The position numbers and the translations under genes are program-made. The notes under the pieces were generated by a model. The model made no database searches, was not told where the DNA came from, and was given only the letters and a program-made list of their open reading frames with translations. This document shows positions 1-6,135 of a stretch of DNA of 6,150 nt, in pieces (position 1 is the stretch's first letter; the number at the start of each line of letters is the position of its first letter). This DNA is from Flavobacteriaceae bacterium (lineage in GTDB: Bacteria > Bacteroidota > Bacteroidia > Flavobacteriales > Flavobacteriaceae): NCBI GenBank assembly GCA_016763595.1, contig JAESTN010000018.1, positions 1 through 6,150 on the forward strand, given 5' to 3'.

Positions 1-24
1 AATGAAAAGTAAAATTAATACGTT

Positions 25-2628
25 ATGAATTTTAATAACTACACCATAAAATCACAAGAGACCGTACAGCAAGCGCAAGAAATAACACAAGGGTACGGCC
101 ATCAACAAATAGAAAACGAACATCTTTTTAAAGCTTTATTAAAAGTTGATGAAAATGTAGTTCCCTTTTTGCTGAAGAAATTGAATATTAACATTGAATT
201 GTTACAGCAATTAGTAGACAAACAACTAGAAAGTTACTCAAAAGTAACTGGTACAGATATCACCTTGTCTAGAGAAGCTTCTAAGAGTTTAACAGAAGCT
301 TCTATCATTGCTAAAAAGATGAAAGATGAATATGTCTCTATAGAGCATATCATTTTAGCCATATTTAAATCTAAAAGTGCCATTGCTCAAATTTTAAAAG
401 ATCAAGGAGTTACAGAAAAAGGATTAAAGGAGGCTATCAGTGAATTGCGAAAAGGAAATCGAGTTACTTCTCAAAGTGCAGAAGAAACCTATAATTCGTT
501 GAGTAAATATGCGAATAATCTAAATCAACTCGCTCAAGATGGCAAATTAGATCCCGTTATTGGAAGAGATGAAGAAATTAGACGATTGCTGCAAATCTTA
601 TCGCGTAGAACAAAAAACAATCCAATATTAGTAGGTGAACCAGGAACTGGTAAAACAGCTATTGCTGAAGGCTTGGCACATCGTATTATTCGTGGTGATG
701 TTCCTGAAAACTTAAAGGATAAATTAATTTTTTCTTTAGACATGGGCGCTTTAATTGCGGGTGCAAAGTATAAAGGAGAATTTGAAGAACGCTTAAAGGC
801 TGTTATTAAAGAAGTAACAACTTCTGATGGGGATATTGTTTTATTTATTGATGAAATTCATACACTTGTTGGTGCCGGTGGCGGACAAGGAGCTATGGAT
901 GCCGCAAATATTTTAAAACCGGCCTTGGCTCGTGGAGAATTACGCGCAATTGGAGCTACAACATTGGATGAATATCAAAAATACTTTGAAAAAGACAAAG
1001 CATTGGAACGCCGTTTTCAAAAGGTTTTTGTTGATGAACCTGATACAGAAAGTGCCATTTCTATCCTTAGAGGAATTAAAGAGAAATACGAAACACATCA
1101 TAAAGTTATTATAAAAGATGAAGCAATTATTGGTGCTGTAGAGTTATCGCAACGGTATATTACCAATCGTTTTTTGCCAGATAAAGCCATTGATTTAATG
1201 GATGAAGCTGCGGCTAAATTACGAATGGAAATCAATTCGAAACCCGAAGAACTGGATATCTTAGACAGAAAAGTGATGCAACTAGAAATAGAAATTGAAG
1301 CCATCAAAAGAGAAAAAGATACCACCAAATTAAAATCATTAAATGCTGAATTGGCAAATATAAAAGAAGACCGCAATGAGATTAATGCCAAATGGCAAAG
1401 TGAAAAAAGCATTGTAGATGCCATACAAGCGGCAAAAACAGCGATAGAAGATGCAAAATTAGAAGCAGACAAAGCAGAACGTAATGGAGATTATGGCAAA
1501 GTAGCGGAGTTGCGTTATGGAAAAATTAAAGAATTACAAGAAGAACTTAAAGCACAACAAGAAATCTTAGCGAGCAAAGGAAACGATTTGTTAATAAAGG
1601 AAGAAGTTACCTATGATGACATTGCTGAAGTTGTTGCAAAATGGACTGGAATTCCGGTTTCAAAAATGTTGCAATCTGAACGCGAAAAATTGTTGCGATT
1701 AGAAGACGAATTGCAAAAACGTGTCGTTGGACAAGAAGAAGCTATTGAAGCTGTCGCTGATGCAGTAAGACGCTCTAGAGCTGGCTTGCAAAATCCAAAT
1801 AGGCCAATTGGATCTTTTCTTTTCTTAGGTACCACCGGAGTTGGAAAAACTGAATTGGCAAAAGCATTGGCTAGTTATTTGTTTGATGATGAAAATGCCA
1901 TGACACGTATTGATATGAGTGAATATCAAGAACGTCATTCTGTAAGCAGATTGATTGGTGCACCTCCAGGATATGTTGGGTATGATGAAGGTGGACAATT
2001 AACGGAAGCAGTTCGTAGAAAACCCTATTCAGTAGTGTTATTAGACGAGATTGAAAAAGCACATCCAGATACGTTTAATATTTTATTACAAGTATTAGAT
2101 GAAGGCAGGTTGACTGATAATAAAGGAAGAGTTGCAGATTTTAAAAACACCATTATTATCATGACTTCTAATATAGGAAGCCAGATAATACAAGAGAAAT
2201 TTGAGAACTTCAACCGGGATATTTACACCACTATGGAATTGGCAAAGACAGAAGTCTTAGGCTTGTTAAAACAAACCGTTCGACCAGAGTTTATTAACAG
2301 GATTGATGACATTACGTTGTTTACTCCATTATCAAAGGACAATATTAACAGCATTGTAAAAATACAATTGGATATTGTTAAAAAGATGATTGATAAACAA
2401 GATATTACTTTAGATGCAACTGACGAAGCTATTGCATATTTAGCCGCCAAAGGGTATCAACCAGAATTTGGTGCAAGACCTGTAAAGCGCGTCATTCAAA
2501 AAGAAGTATTGAATCAATTGTCTAAAGAAATACTAGCTGGTAAAATAACTACAAATAGTATTATTTTATTAGATGCATTTGATGAAAAGCTAGTCTTTAG
2601 AAATCAATCAGATTTGGTAAATAATTAA
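25..2628 (+). CDS. clpB: ATP-dependent protein disaggregase ClpB (Hsp100 AAA+ chaperone)
   Basis: This gene encodes the cytoplasmic hexameric chaperone that threads aggregated proteins through its pore with help from DnaK/DnaJ/GrpE. The 867-residue protein is full length for the family. Domains in order: an N-terminal substrate-binding domain (about 1-145); AAA module 1 with Walker A GEPGTGKT (204-211), pore-loop Tyr249, Walker B D276/E277 and paired arginine fingers R329/R330; a long coiled-coil middle domain (about 405-520); and AAA module 2 with Walker A GTTGVGKT (602-609), pore-loop Tyr650, Walker B D674/E675, arginine finger R759 and sensor-2 GAR with R818. The long middle domain identifies ClpB rather than ClpA or ClpC, and I see no ClpP-docking IGL/IGF loop. 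All catalytic positions are intact. The ATG at 25 gives a standard N-terminus. There is no Shine-Dalgarno sequence in the 24 bases upstream, and any promoter lies outside the window. Confidence 0.98.
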   Translation: MNFNNYTIKSQETVQQAQEITQGYGHQQIENEHLFKALLKVDENVVPFLLKKLNINIELLQQLVDKQLESYSKVTGTDITLSREASKSLTEASIIAKKMKDEYVSIEHIILAIFKSKSAIAQILKDQGVTEKGLKEAISELRKGNRVTSQSAEETYNSLSKYANNLNQLAQDGKLDPVIGRDEEIRRLLQILSRRTKNNPILVGEPGTGKTAIAEGLAHRIIRGDVPENLKDKLIFSLDMGALIAGAKYKGEFEERLKAVIKEVTTSDGDIVLFIDEIHTLVGAGGGQGAMDAANILKPALARGELRAIGATTLDEYQKYFEKDKALERRFQKVFVDEPDTESAISILRGIKEKYETHHKVIIKDEAIIGAVELSQRYITNRFLPDKAIDLMDEAAAKLRMEINSKPEELDILDRKVMQLEIEIEAIKREKDTTKLKSLNAELANIKEDRNEINAKWQSEKSIVDAIQAAKTAIEDAKLEADKAERNGDYGKVAELRYGKIKELQEELKAQQEILASKGNDLLIKEEVTYDDIAEVVAKWTGIPVSKMLQSEREKLLRLEDELQKRVVGQEEAIEAVADAVRRSRAGLQNPNRPIGSFLFLGTTGVGKTELAKALASYLFDDENAMTRIDMSEYQERHSVSRLIGAPPGYVGYDEGGQLTEAVRRKPYSVVLLDEIEKAHPDTFNILLQVLDEGRLTDNKGRVADFKNTIIIMTSNIGSQIIQEKFENFNRDIYTTMELAKTEVLGLLKQTVRPEFINRIDDITLFTPLSKDNINSIVKIQLDIVKKMIDKQDITLDATDEAIAYLAAKGYQPEFGARPVKRVIQKEVLNQLSKEILAGKITTNSIILLDAFDEKLVFRNQSDLVNN

Positions 2629-2637
2629 AAGTTCGTT

Positions 2638-2668
2638 AAAAATCGATGTTGTTTGAACATCGATTTTT
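2638..2668 (+). terminator. Intrinsic terminator after clpB
   Basis: A perfect 13-bp inverted repeat (arms 2638-2650 and 2656-2668) closes on a 5-nt GTTTG loop and starts 9 nt after the clpB stop codon. The 3' arm ends in five T, followed by GTTTTTAT, which gives the U-rich tail. The 5' arm begins with an A-run, so the hairpin could also work on the opposite strand, but no minus-strand gene ends here. The stem is AT-rich with a TCGATG core, which is normal in such a low-GC genome. Confidence 0.88.
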
Positions 2669-2685
2669 GTTTTTATGTATATTCG
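2652..2685 (+). promoter_or_regulatory. Candidate Bacteroidota-type promoter for the histidine phosphatase gene
   Basis: TTTG at 2652-2655 is a candidate -33 element and TATATTCG at 2678-2685 a candidate -7 element (one mismatch to TAnnTTTG). The 22-nt spacer is within the range known for Flavobacterium promoters. The -33 element lies in the loop of the clpB terminator. Transcription would start near 2690, upstream of the ATG at 2705 but downstream of the alternative ATG at 2675. This is a motif match only; the downstream gene could also be reached by terminator read-through. Confidence 0.5.
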
Positions 2686-2704
2686 TGTTTTAAAATTTTA
2701 TACA

Positions 2705-3211
2705 ATGAAAAAATATTTATTACTTATTGTTTTTGTGTTTAGTACAATTGCAAGTTTTGCGCAAGAAAAAGAGGAAGAAGTTACCACTTATTATTTAATT
2801 CGTCATGCAGAAAAAAACAGAGCGGATAAAAAGAATAAAGATCCTAATTTAACATTCAAAGGATTAAAAAGAGCAGACCATTGGGCAGAGGTACTTGCGA
2901 ATGCAAACATCAATATGGTATACACAACTGATTATAACAGGACAAAAGAAACTGCACAACCTACAGCCACTAAAAACGGGTTAAGAATGTATGTCTACAA
3001 TCCTAGAAAAATGTATGATGGTGGTTTTAAACACAATACCAAAGGGAAAAATGTGTTGGTTGTTGGTCATAGTAATACAACGCCATTTTTTGCAAATAAG
3101 ATACTAGGGAAAAATGTTTACAAACAAATAGAAGACGATAACAACAGCAATCTATACATTGTTACCGTATCTAAAAGTGGTACTACGAGTGTAGTTCTAA
3201 AAATTAACTAG
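2705..3211 (+). CDS. Exported histidine phosphatase family protein (phosphoglycerate mutase/SixA-like)
   Basis: This is a small histidine phosphatase (branch 2H/PGM superfamily) of 168 residues, likely a periplasmic phosphomonoesterase whose substrate cannot be read from the sequence. Visible features are a signal peptide (MKK, hydrophobic 4-18, cleavage after ASFA at residue 19); the catalytic motif LIRHAEK with R33 and the phospho-accepting H34; the DYNRTKETA segment with phosphate-binding R79 and acidic E82; and the second catalytic histidine in VVGHSNT (H122). The length is close to single-domain SixA-like enzymes, much shorter than glycolytic GpmA, and an exported enzyme would not serve glycolysis. 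An in-frame ATG at 2675 would add ten residues ahead of the signal peptide and overlap the candidate promoter, so 2705 is chosen. The gene appears monocistronic and ends in the same CTAG as the convergent gene. SixA-like regulation of a phosphorelay is unlikely given the export signal. Confidence 0.88.
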   Translation: MKKYLLLIVFVFSTIASFAQEKEEEVTTYYLIRHAEKNRADKKNKDPNLTFKGLKRADHWAEVLANANINMVYTTDYNRTKETAQPTATKNGLRMYVYNPRKMYDGGFKHNTKGKNVLVVGHSNTTPFFANKILGKNVYKQIEDDNNSNLYIVTVSKSGTTSVVLKIN

Positions 3212-3954
3212 TCGTCTAACAATTTTACTTGAACGTTATCTAGATTAATTTCTGATAATTTTTTAAGCTCAGAATTTTCAAATGCTTTGTCTAAATTCTC
3301 TAATTTAGTTGAAGCATTTGTTGCTTTATAATTAATGTAGTCAACAAAACGAATTCCATTAATTATTCTTTCATTTGTTGCTTTTCTAAAACGTTTTCCG
3401 CCACCATTAACATGATAGCTATAAGCTAAATACTCAATTTTAAAGTCTTGTTTGTTGACCCAGTACACAAAAACATCATCAAAGTCTTCTCCTCCTCCAT
3501 CTTCAGAAAATCGAACTTCTACTTTATAATATGTTATTCCTTTAATTGTAGCTTCTTTTAACAGTTTCTTTTTTACAGCAGCATCATTGAGTCCAAATGG
3601 CAGTACTGCAAAATAATGCACAGAATTCACAGAACCAGAATATCGTATTGCCATTGAATCAGGAACAATAACAAACGCATCATTTCTAAACCTTTCAAAA
3701 CCAGTATTAGATAAAATATCCTTGGTTTCGGTAGTCTCATTTTTGGTAATTCTTATTAAAGAGAATTTCCCATTATTTCTAACGGCTGAATAATGCCTGT
3801 TTCTAAAATCAAAGTCTATTGCCGCAGCAGAAATTTTATCGGCACCAGAAGCAATTATCGATGTATCGATTACTTCTTGTGCTGTTAGCACTTTTATTTC
3901 AGGTTTACAAGAGGAGATAAACACAATGACAATTAACATTACTAGGCTACGCAT
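3208..3954 (-). CDS. DUF6503-like putative lipoprotein of unknown function
   Basis: The predicted protein has 248 residues and no known function. It begins MRSLVMLIVIVFISSC, a lipoprotein signal peptide with lipobox ISSC and lipidated Cys16. The mature part has a TAQEVIDTSIIASGADKI segment, an IDFDFRNRHY motif near 46-55, two glycine-rich stretches (GGGEDFDD and NGGGK) and alternating hydrophobic strands with VYWVNKQDFKIEYLAY. This matches my recollection of the flavobacterial DUF6503 family, whose members are sometimes mislabelled deoxyribose-phosphate aldolase; no aldolase motif is visible. The pattern of short strands suggests a LolA/LppX-like beta fold that might bind a lipid, which is inference only. 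A TTG at 3993 would extend the frame by 13 residues, but that codon is part of the predicted -7 element, so the ATG at 3954 is preferred. The gene is divergent from smpB and convergent with the phosphatase gene. Confidence 0.8.
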   Translation of the reverse strand: MRSLVMLIVIVFISSCKPEIKVLTAQEVIDTSIIASGADKISAAAIDFDFRNRHYSAVRNNGKFSLIRITKNETTETKDILSNTGFERFRNDAFVIVPDSMAIRYSGSVNSVHYFAVLPFGLNDAAVKKKLLKEATIKGITYYKVEVRFSEDGGGEDFDDVFVYWVNKQDFKIEYLAYSYHVNGGGKRFRKATNERIINGIRFVDYINYKATNASTKLENLDKAFENSELKKLSEINLDNVQVKLLDD

Positions 3955-3990
3955 ACTTTTTTGTTTTGCTTGTTTGACGAAAATAAAGCT

Positions 3991-3998
3991 CAAAATTA
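3991..3998 (-). promoter_or_regulatory. -7 promoter element for the lipoprotein gene
   Basis: On the minus strand this reads TAATTTTG, an exact match to the Bacteroidota -7 consensus TAnnTTTG. It lies 36 nt upstream of the ATG at 3954 and would give a leader of roughly 30 nt. The -33 element is weak: only a TTTA at 4022-4025 (minus strand) is available, with a 23-nt spacer. The last three bases of the element are the alternative TTG codon at 3993. Confidence 0.55.
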
Positions 3999-4104
3999 CA
4001 GCTATTATCCATCAATTCTCGTAAAGTTTTGTTAATTATCTAATTGGTATAAGGTATTTAATTTTTAGTTTAAAAATTTTTTTATTCCCCCTAACTTTTA
4101 TGAT

Positions 4105-4112
4105 TATCTTTG
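4105..4112 (+). promoter_or_regulatory. smpB: -7 promoter element for the smpB operon
   Basis: TATCTTTG is an exact match to the Bacteroidota -7 consensus TAnnTTTG and ends 8 nt before the ATG at 4121. A start site 4-7 nt downstream would leave almost no 5' leader. The -33 element is poor: TTTA at 4081-4084 with a 20-nt spacer is the best candidate. Confidence 0.65.
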
Positions 4113-4120
4113 CTTTTGAA

Positions 4121-4576
4121 ATGCAGAAAAAAATTAACATTCAGAATAAAAAAGCGAGATTCGAATACGAATTCTTAGACAAATATACTGCTGGTATTCA
4201 ACTTACTGGAACTGAAATAAAATCAATCAGAGAAAGCAAAGCGCGTATAACAGAAAGTTTTTGTGAGTTTAATGAACAAGGCGAATTGTTTGTAGTGAAC
4301 ATGTTTATCGAAGAATATTCTCATGGAAACTTCTTTAATCACAAGCCAAAAAGTGAACGTCGTTTATTATTAAACAAACGCGAGCTAAAGAAATTAGAAA
4401 AAGAAGTTAAAAACTCTGGTTTAACTATTGTACCACTCCGTTTATTTATGACTGATAAAGGATGGGCCAAATTAGAAATCGCTTTGGCAAAAGGTAAAAA
4501 AATACATGACAAACGCGAAACGATGAAAGATCGTGATAACAAGCGTGATTTGGCTAGAATTAAAAAGGACTTCTAA
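4121..4576 (+). CDS. smpB: SsrA (tmRNA)-binding protein SmpB
   Basis: SmpB binds the tRNA-like domain of tmRNA and places it in the A site of stalled ribosomes, starting trans-translation and tagging of the incomplete peptide. The 151-residue protein is of typical length. Family signatures visible include an N-terminal NKKARFEYEFLDKYTAGI, the GTEIKSIRESKARI core of the OB fold, the basic SERRLLL segment, LTIVPLRLF and GWAKLEIALAKGKKIHDKR, followed by the basic tail (KRDLARIKKDF) that folds into the mRNA channel. An in-frame ATG at 4100 would add seven residues (MIIFAFE), but the -7 element lies inside that extension and SmpB proteins normally begin near MQKK, so 4121 is chosen. It is the first gene of a three-gene operon. 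The tmRNA gene ssrA itself is not in this window. Confidence 0.96.
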   Translation: MQKKINIQNKKARFEYEFLDKYTAGIQLTGTEIKSIRESKARITESFCEFNEQGELFVVNMFIEEYSHGNFFNHKPKSERRLLLNKRELKKLEKEVKNSGLTIVPLRLFMTDKGWAKLEIALAKGKKIHDKRETMKDRDNKRDLARIKKDF

Positions 4577-4577
4577 C

Positions 4578-5498
4578 ATGCTTTCTTTCTTAAAACTGAT
4601 TCGTTATAAAAACTTATTGATGGTTTTGTTGACGCTCATTTTAACGAAATATGCACTTATCAACTCTTTTACGGCTACAGTTTCAGACCTCCAATTTATT
4701 TTATTGGCAATCGCAATTCTTTTCATAACAGCTGGTGGATATATTATCAATGATATTTTTGATGTTATACCTGACAAAATAAACAAACCAACGAAGGTTT
4801 TTATTGGCAACACAATCTCAAAAAAAAATGGATTCCTTGCCTATTTTATACTCACAACATTAGGGCTCACTTTCGGAGTTTATGCTTCATATATAAAAGA
4901 AAACAGCACGTATTCAATTTTCTTTTTAACGACCATTGTTTTACTTTATTGGTATTCTAAATACCTAAAAAAGATTGCTCTTATTGGCAATGTGGTCATC
5001 TCTTTTTTAACAGCACTTACTATATTTATGGTCTTTGTTTTTGAAACTAAAAACATCAATTCATCTTCAAACATACTCGAAGTAATTGTTCATTTATTTA
5101 CTTCAATTTCTGTTACTATCTCTATTTTTATCTATATTATTTTCGCTTTTTTCATGACTCTTATAAGAGAAATCATTAAAGACATCGAAGATATTAATGG
5201 AGATTATAGGTTGAAAATGAAGACATTACCCATTATTATTGGAATTAACAGAACTAAGAAAATTGTTCTTTTTCTTTCTTCTTTGGTATTTCTATTTATT
5301 TTAATGCTTCTAAAAGAGGAATTAACACGTCTCCCTCTTTTGTTTTGGTATACAATCCTTTTTATAATTTTCCCTTTTGCCTGGTTTCTTTATAAACTGT
5401 TCAACTCAAAAACTTCAAAAGACTTTCATTTGCTTAGTACCTTAATTAAGGGCATTATGTTTTTTGGAATTGTATCCATGTTACTTATAAAACGTTAG
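4578..5498 (+). CDS. UbiA-family prenyltransferase, likely (di)geranylgeranylglyceryl phosphate synthase-like
   Basis: This is an integral membrane prenyltransferase of 306 residues with about eight or nine hydrophobic segments. The first aspartate-rich motif NDIFDVIPD (58-66) is followed by INKP, and the second, KDIEDINGD with D202, D205 and D209, sits within LIREIIKDIED. Both Mg-diphosphate-binding motifs of the UbiA superfamily are therefore intact. The REIIKDIEDINGD...KTLPI pattern fits proteins labelled geranylgeranylglycerol-phosphate geranylgeranyltransferase, the enzyme that adds the second prenyl chain in archaeal lipid synthesis. The bacterial substrate is not established from sequence; a quinone or another polyprenyl-glycerol acceptor is possible. 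The ATG at 4578 lies 1 nt after the smpB stop and is preferred to in-frame starts inside smpB. maf follows after 3 nt, which suggests translational coupling. No Shine-Dalgarno sequence is seen. Confidence 0.85.
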   Translation: MLSFLKLIRYKNLLMVLLTLILTKYALINSFTATVSDLQFILLAIAILFITAGGYIINDIFDVIPDKINKPTKVFIGNTISKKNGFLAYFILTTLGLTFGVYASYIKENSTYSIFFLTTIVLLYWYSKYLKKIALIGNVVISFLTALTIFMVFVFETKNINSSSNILEVIVHLFTSISVTISIFIYIIFAFFMTLIREIIKDIEDINGDYRLKMKTLPIIIGINRTKKIVLFLSSLVFLFILMLLKEELTRLPLLFWYTILFIIFPFAWFLYKLFNSKTSKDFHLLSTLIKGIMFFGIVSMLLIKR

Positions 5499-5501
5499 TT
5501 T

Positions 5502-6080
5502 ATGCTAAAAGAAAAATTATCAAACTACAATATCATTCTTGCTTCTGGATCACCAAGAAGACAACAATTCTTTAAAGATCTAGACATTCCGTTTACGATT
5601 CAATTAAAAGAAGTTGACGAAGTATATCCAACGGCATTAAAAGGGGCAGAAATTACTGATTATTTAGCCAATTTAAAGGCACAACCATTTGATTCTTTAC
5701 ATGATACTGATCTATTAATTACTTCAGATACTATTGTTTGGTTACAGGATGAAGCCTTAGGGAAACCAAAAGATGCCATAGAAGCTTTTAATATGTTGCG
5801 TAAACTTTCTGGCACCCAGCATGAAGTAATGACTTCTATCAGTATCAAAAACCCAAAGTTTCAAATAATTACGAATGATACTACCGTGGTGTACTTTAAA
5901 GAACTGACAGATGAAGAAATTAAGTACTATATAAAAACATGTAAACCTTTTGATAAAGCAGGTGCCTATGGCATTCAAGAATGGATAGGTTTTATTGGGA
6001 TTGACAGACTAGAAGGTAGTTATTTTAATGTGATGGGATTACCCGTTCATAAGTTATATAAAGAATTGATGAAATTGTAG
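5502..6080 (+). CDS. maf: Maf family nucleoside triphosphate pyrophosphatase (dTTP/UTP type)
   Basis: Maf proteins are cytoplasmic house-cleaning enzymes that hydrolyse nucleoside triphosphates to monophosphates plus diphosphate, including modified pyrimidine nucleotides; overproduction in some bacteria blocks septation. The 192-residue protein is of normal length. It shows the N-terminal ASGSPRR motif (14-20), a conserved K59 in LANLKAQ, the catalytic aspartate D76 in TSDTIV, GKPKDAIEAFNMLRKLSGTQHEVMTSI, DKAGAYGIQ (151-159) and GSYFNVMGLP near the C-terminus. The KAGAYGIQ motif with Q159 points to the YhdE-type subfamily (dTTP/UTP) rather than the YceF type (7-methyl-GTP). It is the last gene of the smpB operon, starting 3 nt after the prenyltransferase stop. 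The start is fixed by this junction and by the usual distance to ASGSPRR. Confidence 0.94.
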   Translation: MLKEKLSNYNIILASGSPRRQQFFKDLDIPFTIQLKEVDEVYPTALKGAEITDYLANLKAQPFDSLHDTDLLITSDTIVWLQDEALGKPKDAIEAFNMLRKLSGTQHEVMTSISIKNPKFQIITNDTTVVYFKELTDEEIKYYIKTCKPFDKAGAYGIQEWIGFIGIDRLEGSYFNVMGLPVHKLYKELMKL

Positions 6081-6094
6081 TTAAATGCTACAAT
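6074..6094 (+). terminator. maf: Weak candidate hairpin at the maf stop
   Basis: A 7-bp inverted repeat, ATTGTAG (6074-6080) and CTACAAT (6088-6094) with a 7-nt loop, includes the maf stop codon. The T-run does not begin until about 6105 and belongs to the next promoter. The stem is short, so this is at best a weak terminator, and read-through into the next gene is possible. Confidence 0.25.
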
Positions 6095-6102
6095 AATAGT
6101 AT

Positions 6103-6110
6103 TATTTTTG
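6103..6110 (+). promoter_or_regulatory. -7 promoter element for the gene starting at 6136
   Basis: TATTTTTG exactly matches TAnnTTTG and is 25 nt upstream of the ATG at 6136. A possible -33 TTG lies at 6075-6077 at the end of maf, but its 25-nt spacer is longer than usual. A second near match, TATACTTTG at 6127-6135, has one extra base and directly abuts the ATG. Confidence 0.45.
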
Positions 6111-6135
6111 CCACAAACACAACAATTATACTTTG

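Larger units (their letters stand above)
3955..4120. other. AT-rich divergent intergenic region
   Basis: This is the 166-nt spacer between the divergent lipoprotein gene and smpB. It holds the two -7 elements listed separately, facing away from each other about 107 nt apart. It also holds an AT-only inverted repeat (4060-4067 and 4071-4078, loop GTT), followed by a T-run and CCCCC at 4087-4091. I see no open frame, RNA gene or riboswitch-like structure in it. The A/T tracts may simply reflect promoter DNA in a low-GC genome. Confidence 0.6.

Noticed and set aside
2..28. A short plus-strand frame (MKSKINTL) ending in a TGA that overlaps the clpB ATG
   Set aside because: It could be the tail of an upstream gene coupled to clpB, but all three frames in the first 28 bases end quickly and there is too little sequence to choose between them.
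1098..1472. A 124-residue open frame on the minus strand inside clpB
   Set aside because: It lies antisense to the coiled-coil region of ClpB, is serine-rich low-complexity sequence created by the opposite strand's codon pattern, and has no domain motif. The other antisense frames within clpB, smpB, the prenyltransferase gene and maf were rejected for the same reason.
1828..1851. Non-canonical second Walker A of ClpB (GTTGVGKT, Thr in place of the Pro seen in E. coli)
   Set aside because: The catalytic Lys608 and Thr609 are present, and this variant is, as far as I recall, common in Bacteroidota ClpB, so it is not a defect.
4060..4078. AT-only inverted repeat upstream of smpB as a possible terminator
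   Set aside because: The 8-bp stem has no G or C, a 3-nt loop, and does not follow the end of any gene. It is most likely chance in an AT-rich promoter region.
4533..4577. Longer start of the prenyltransferase inside smpB
   Set aside because: The extension would overlap the conserved SmpB tail by about 44 nt and adds residues with no family match; the ATG at 4578 gives the expected N-terminus.
6092..6106. 15-nt AT-rich palindrome downstream of maf
   Set aside because: The one-base centre cannot form a stable hairpin loop, the sequence is only A/T apart from one G, and it overlaps the -7 element of the next gene. An operator role cannot be supported from one copy.
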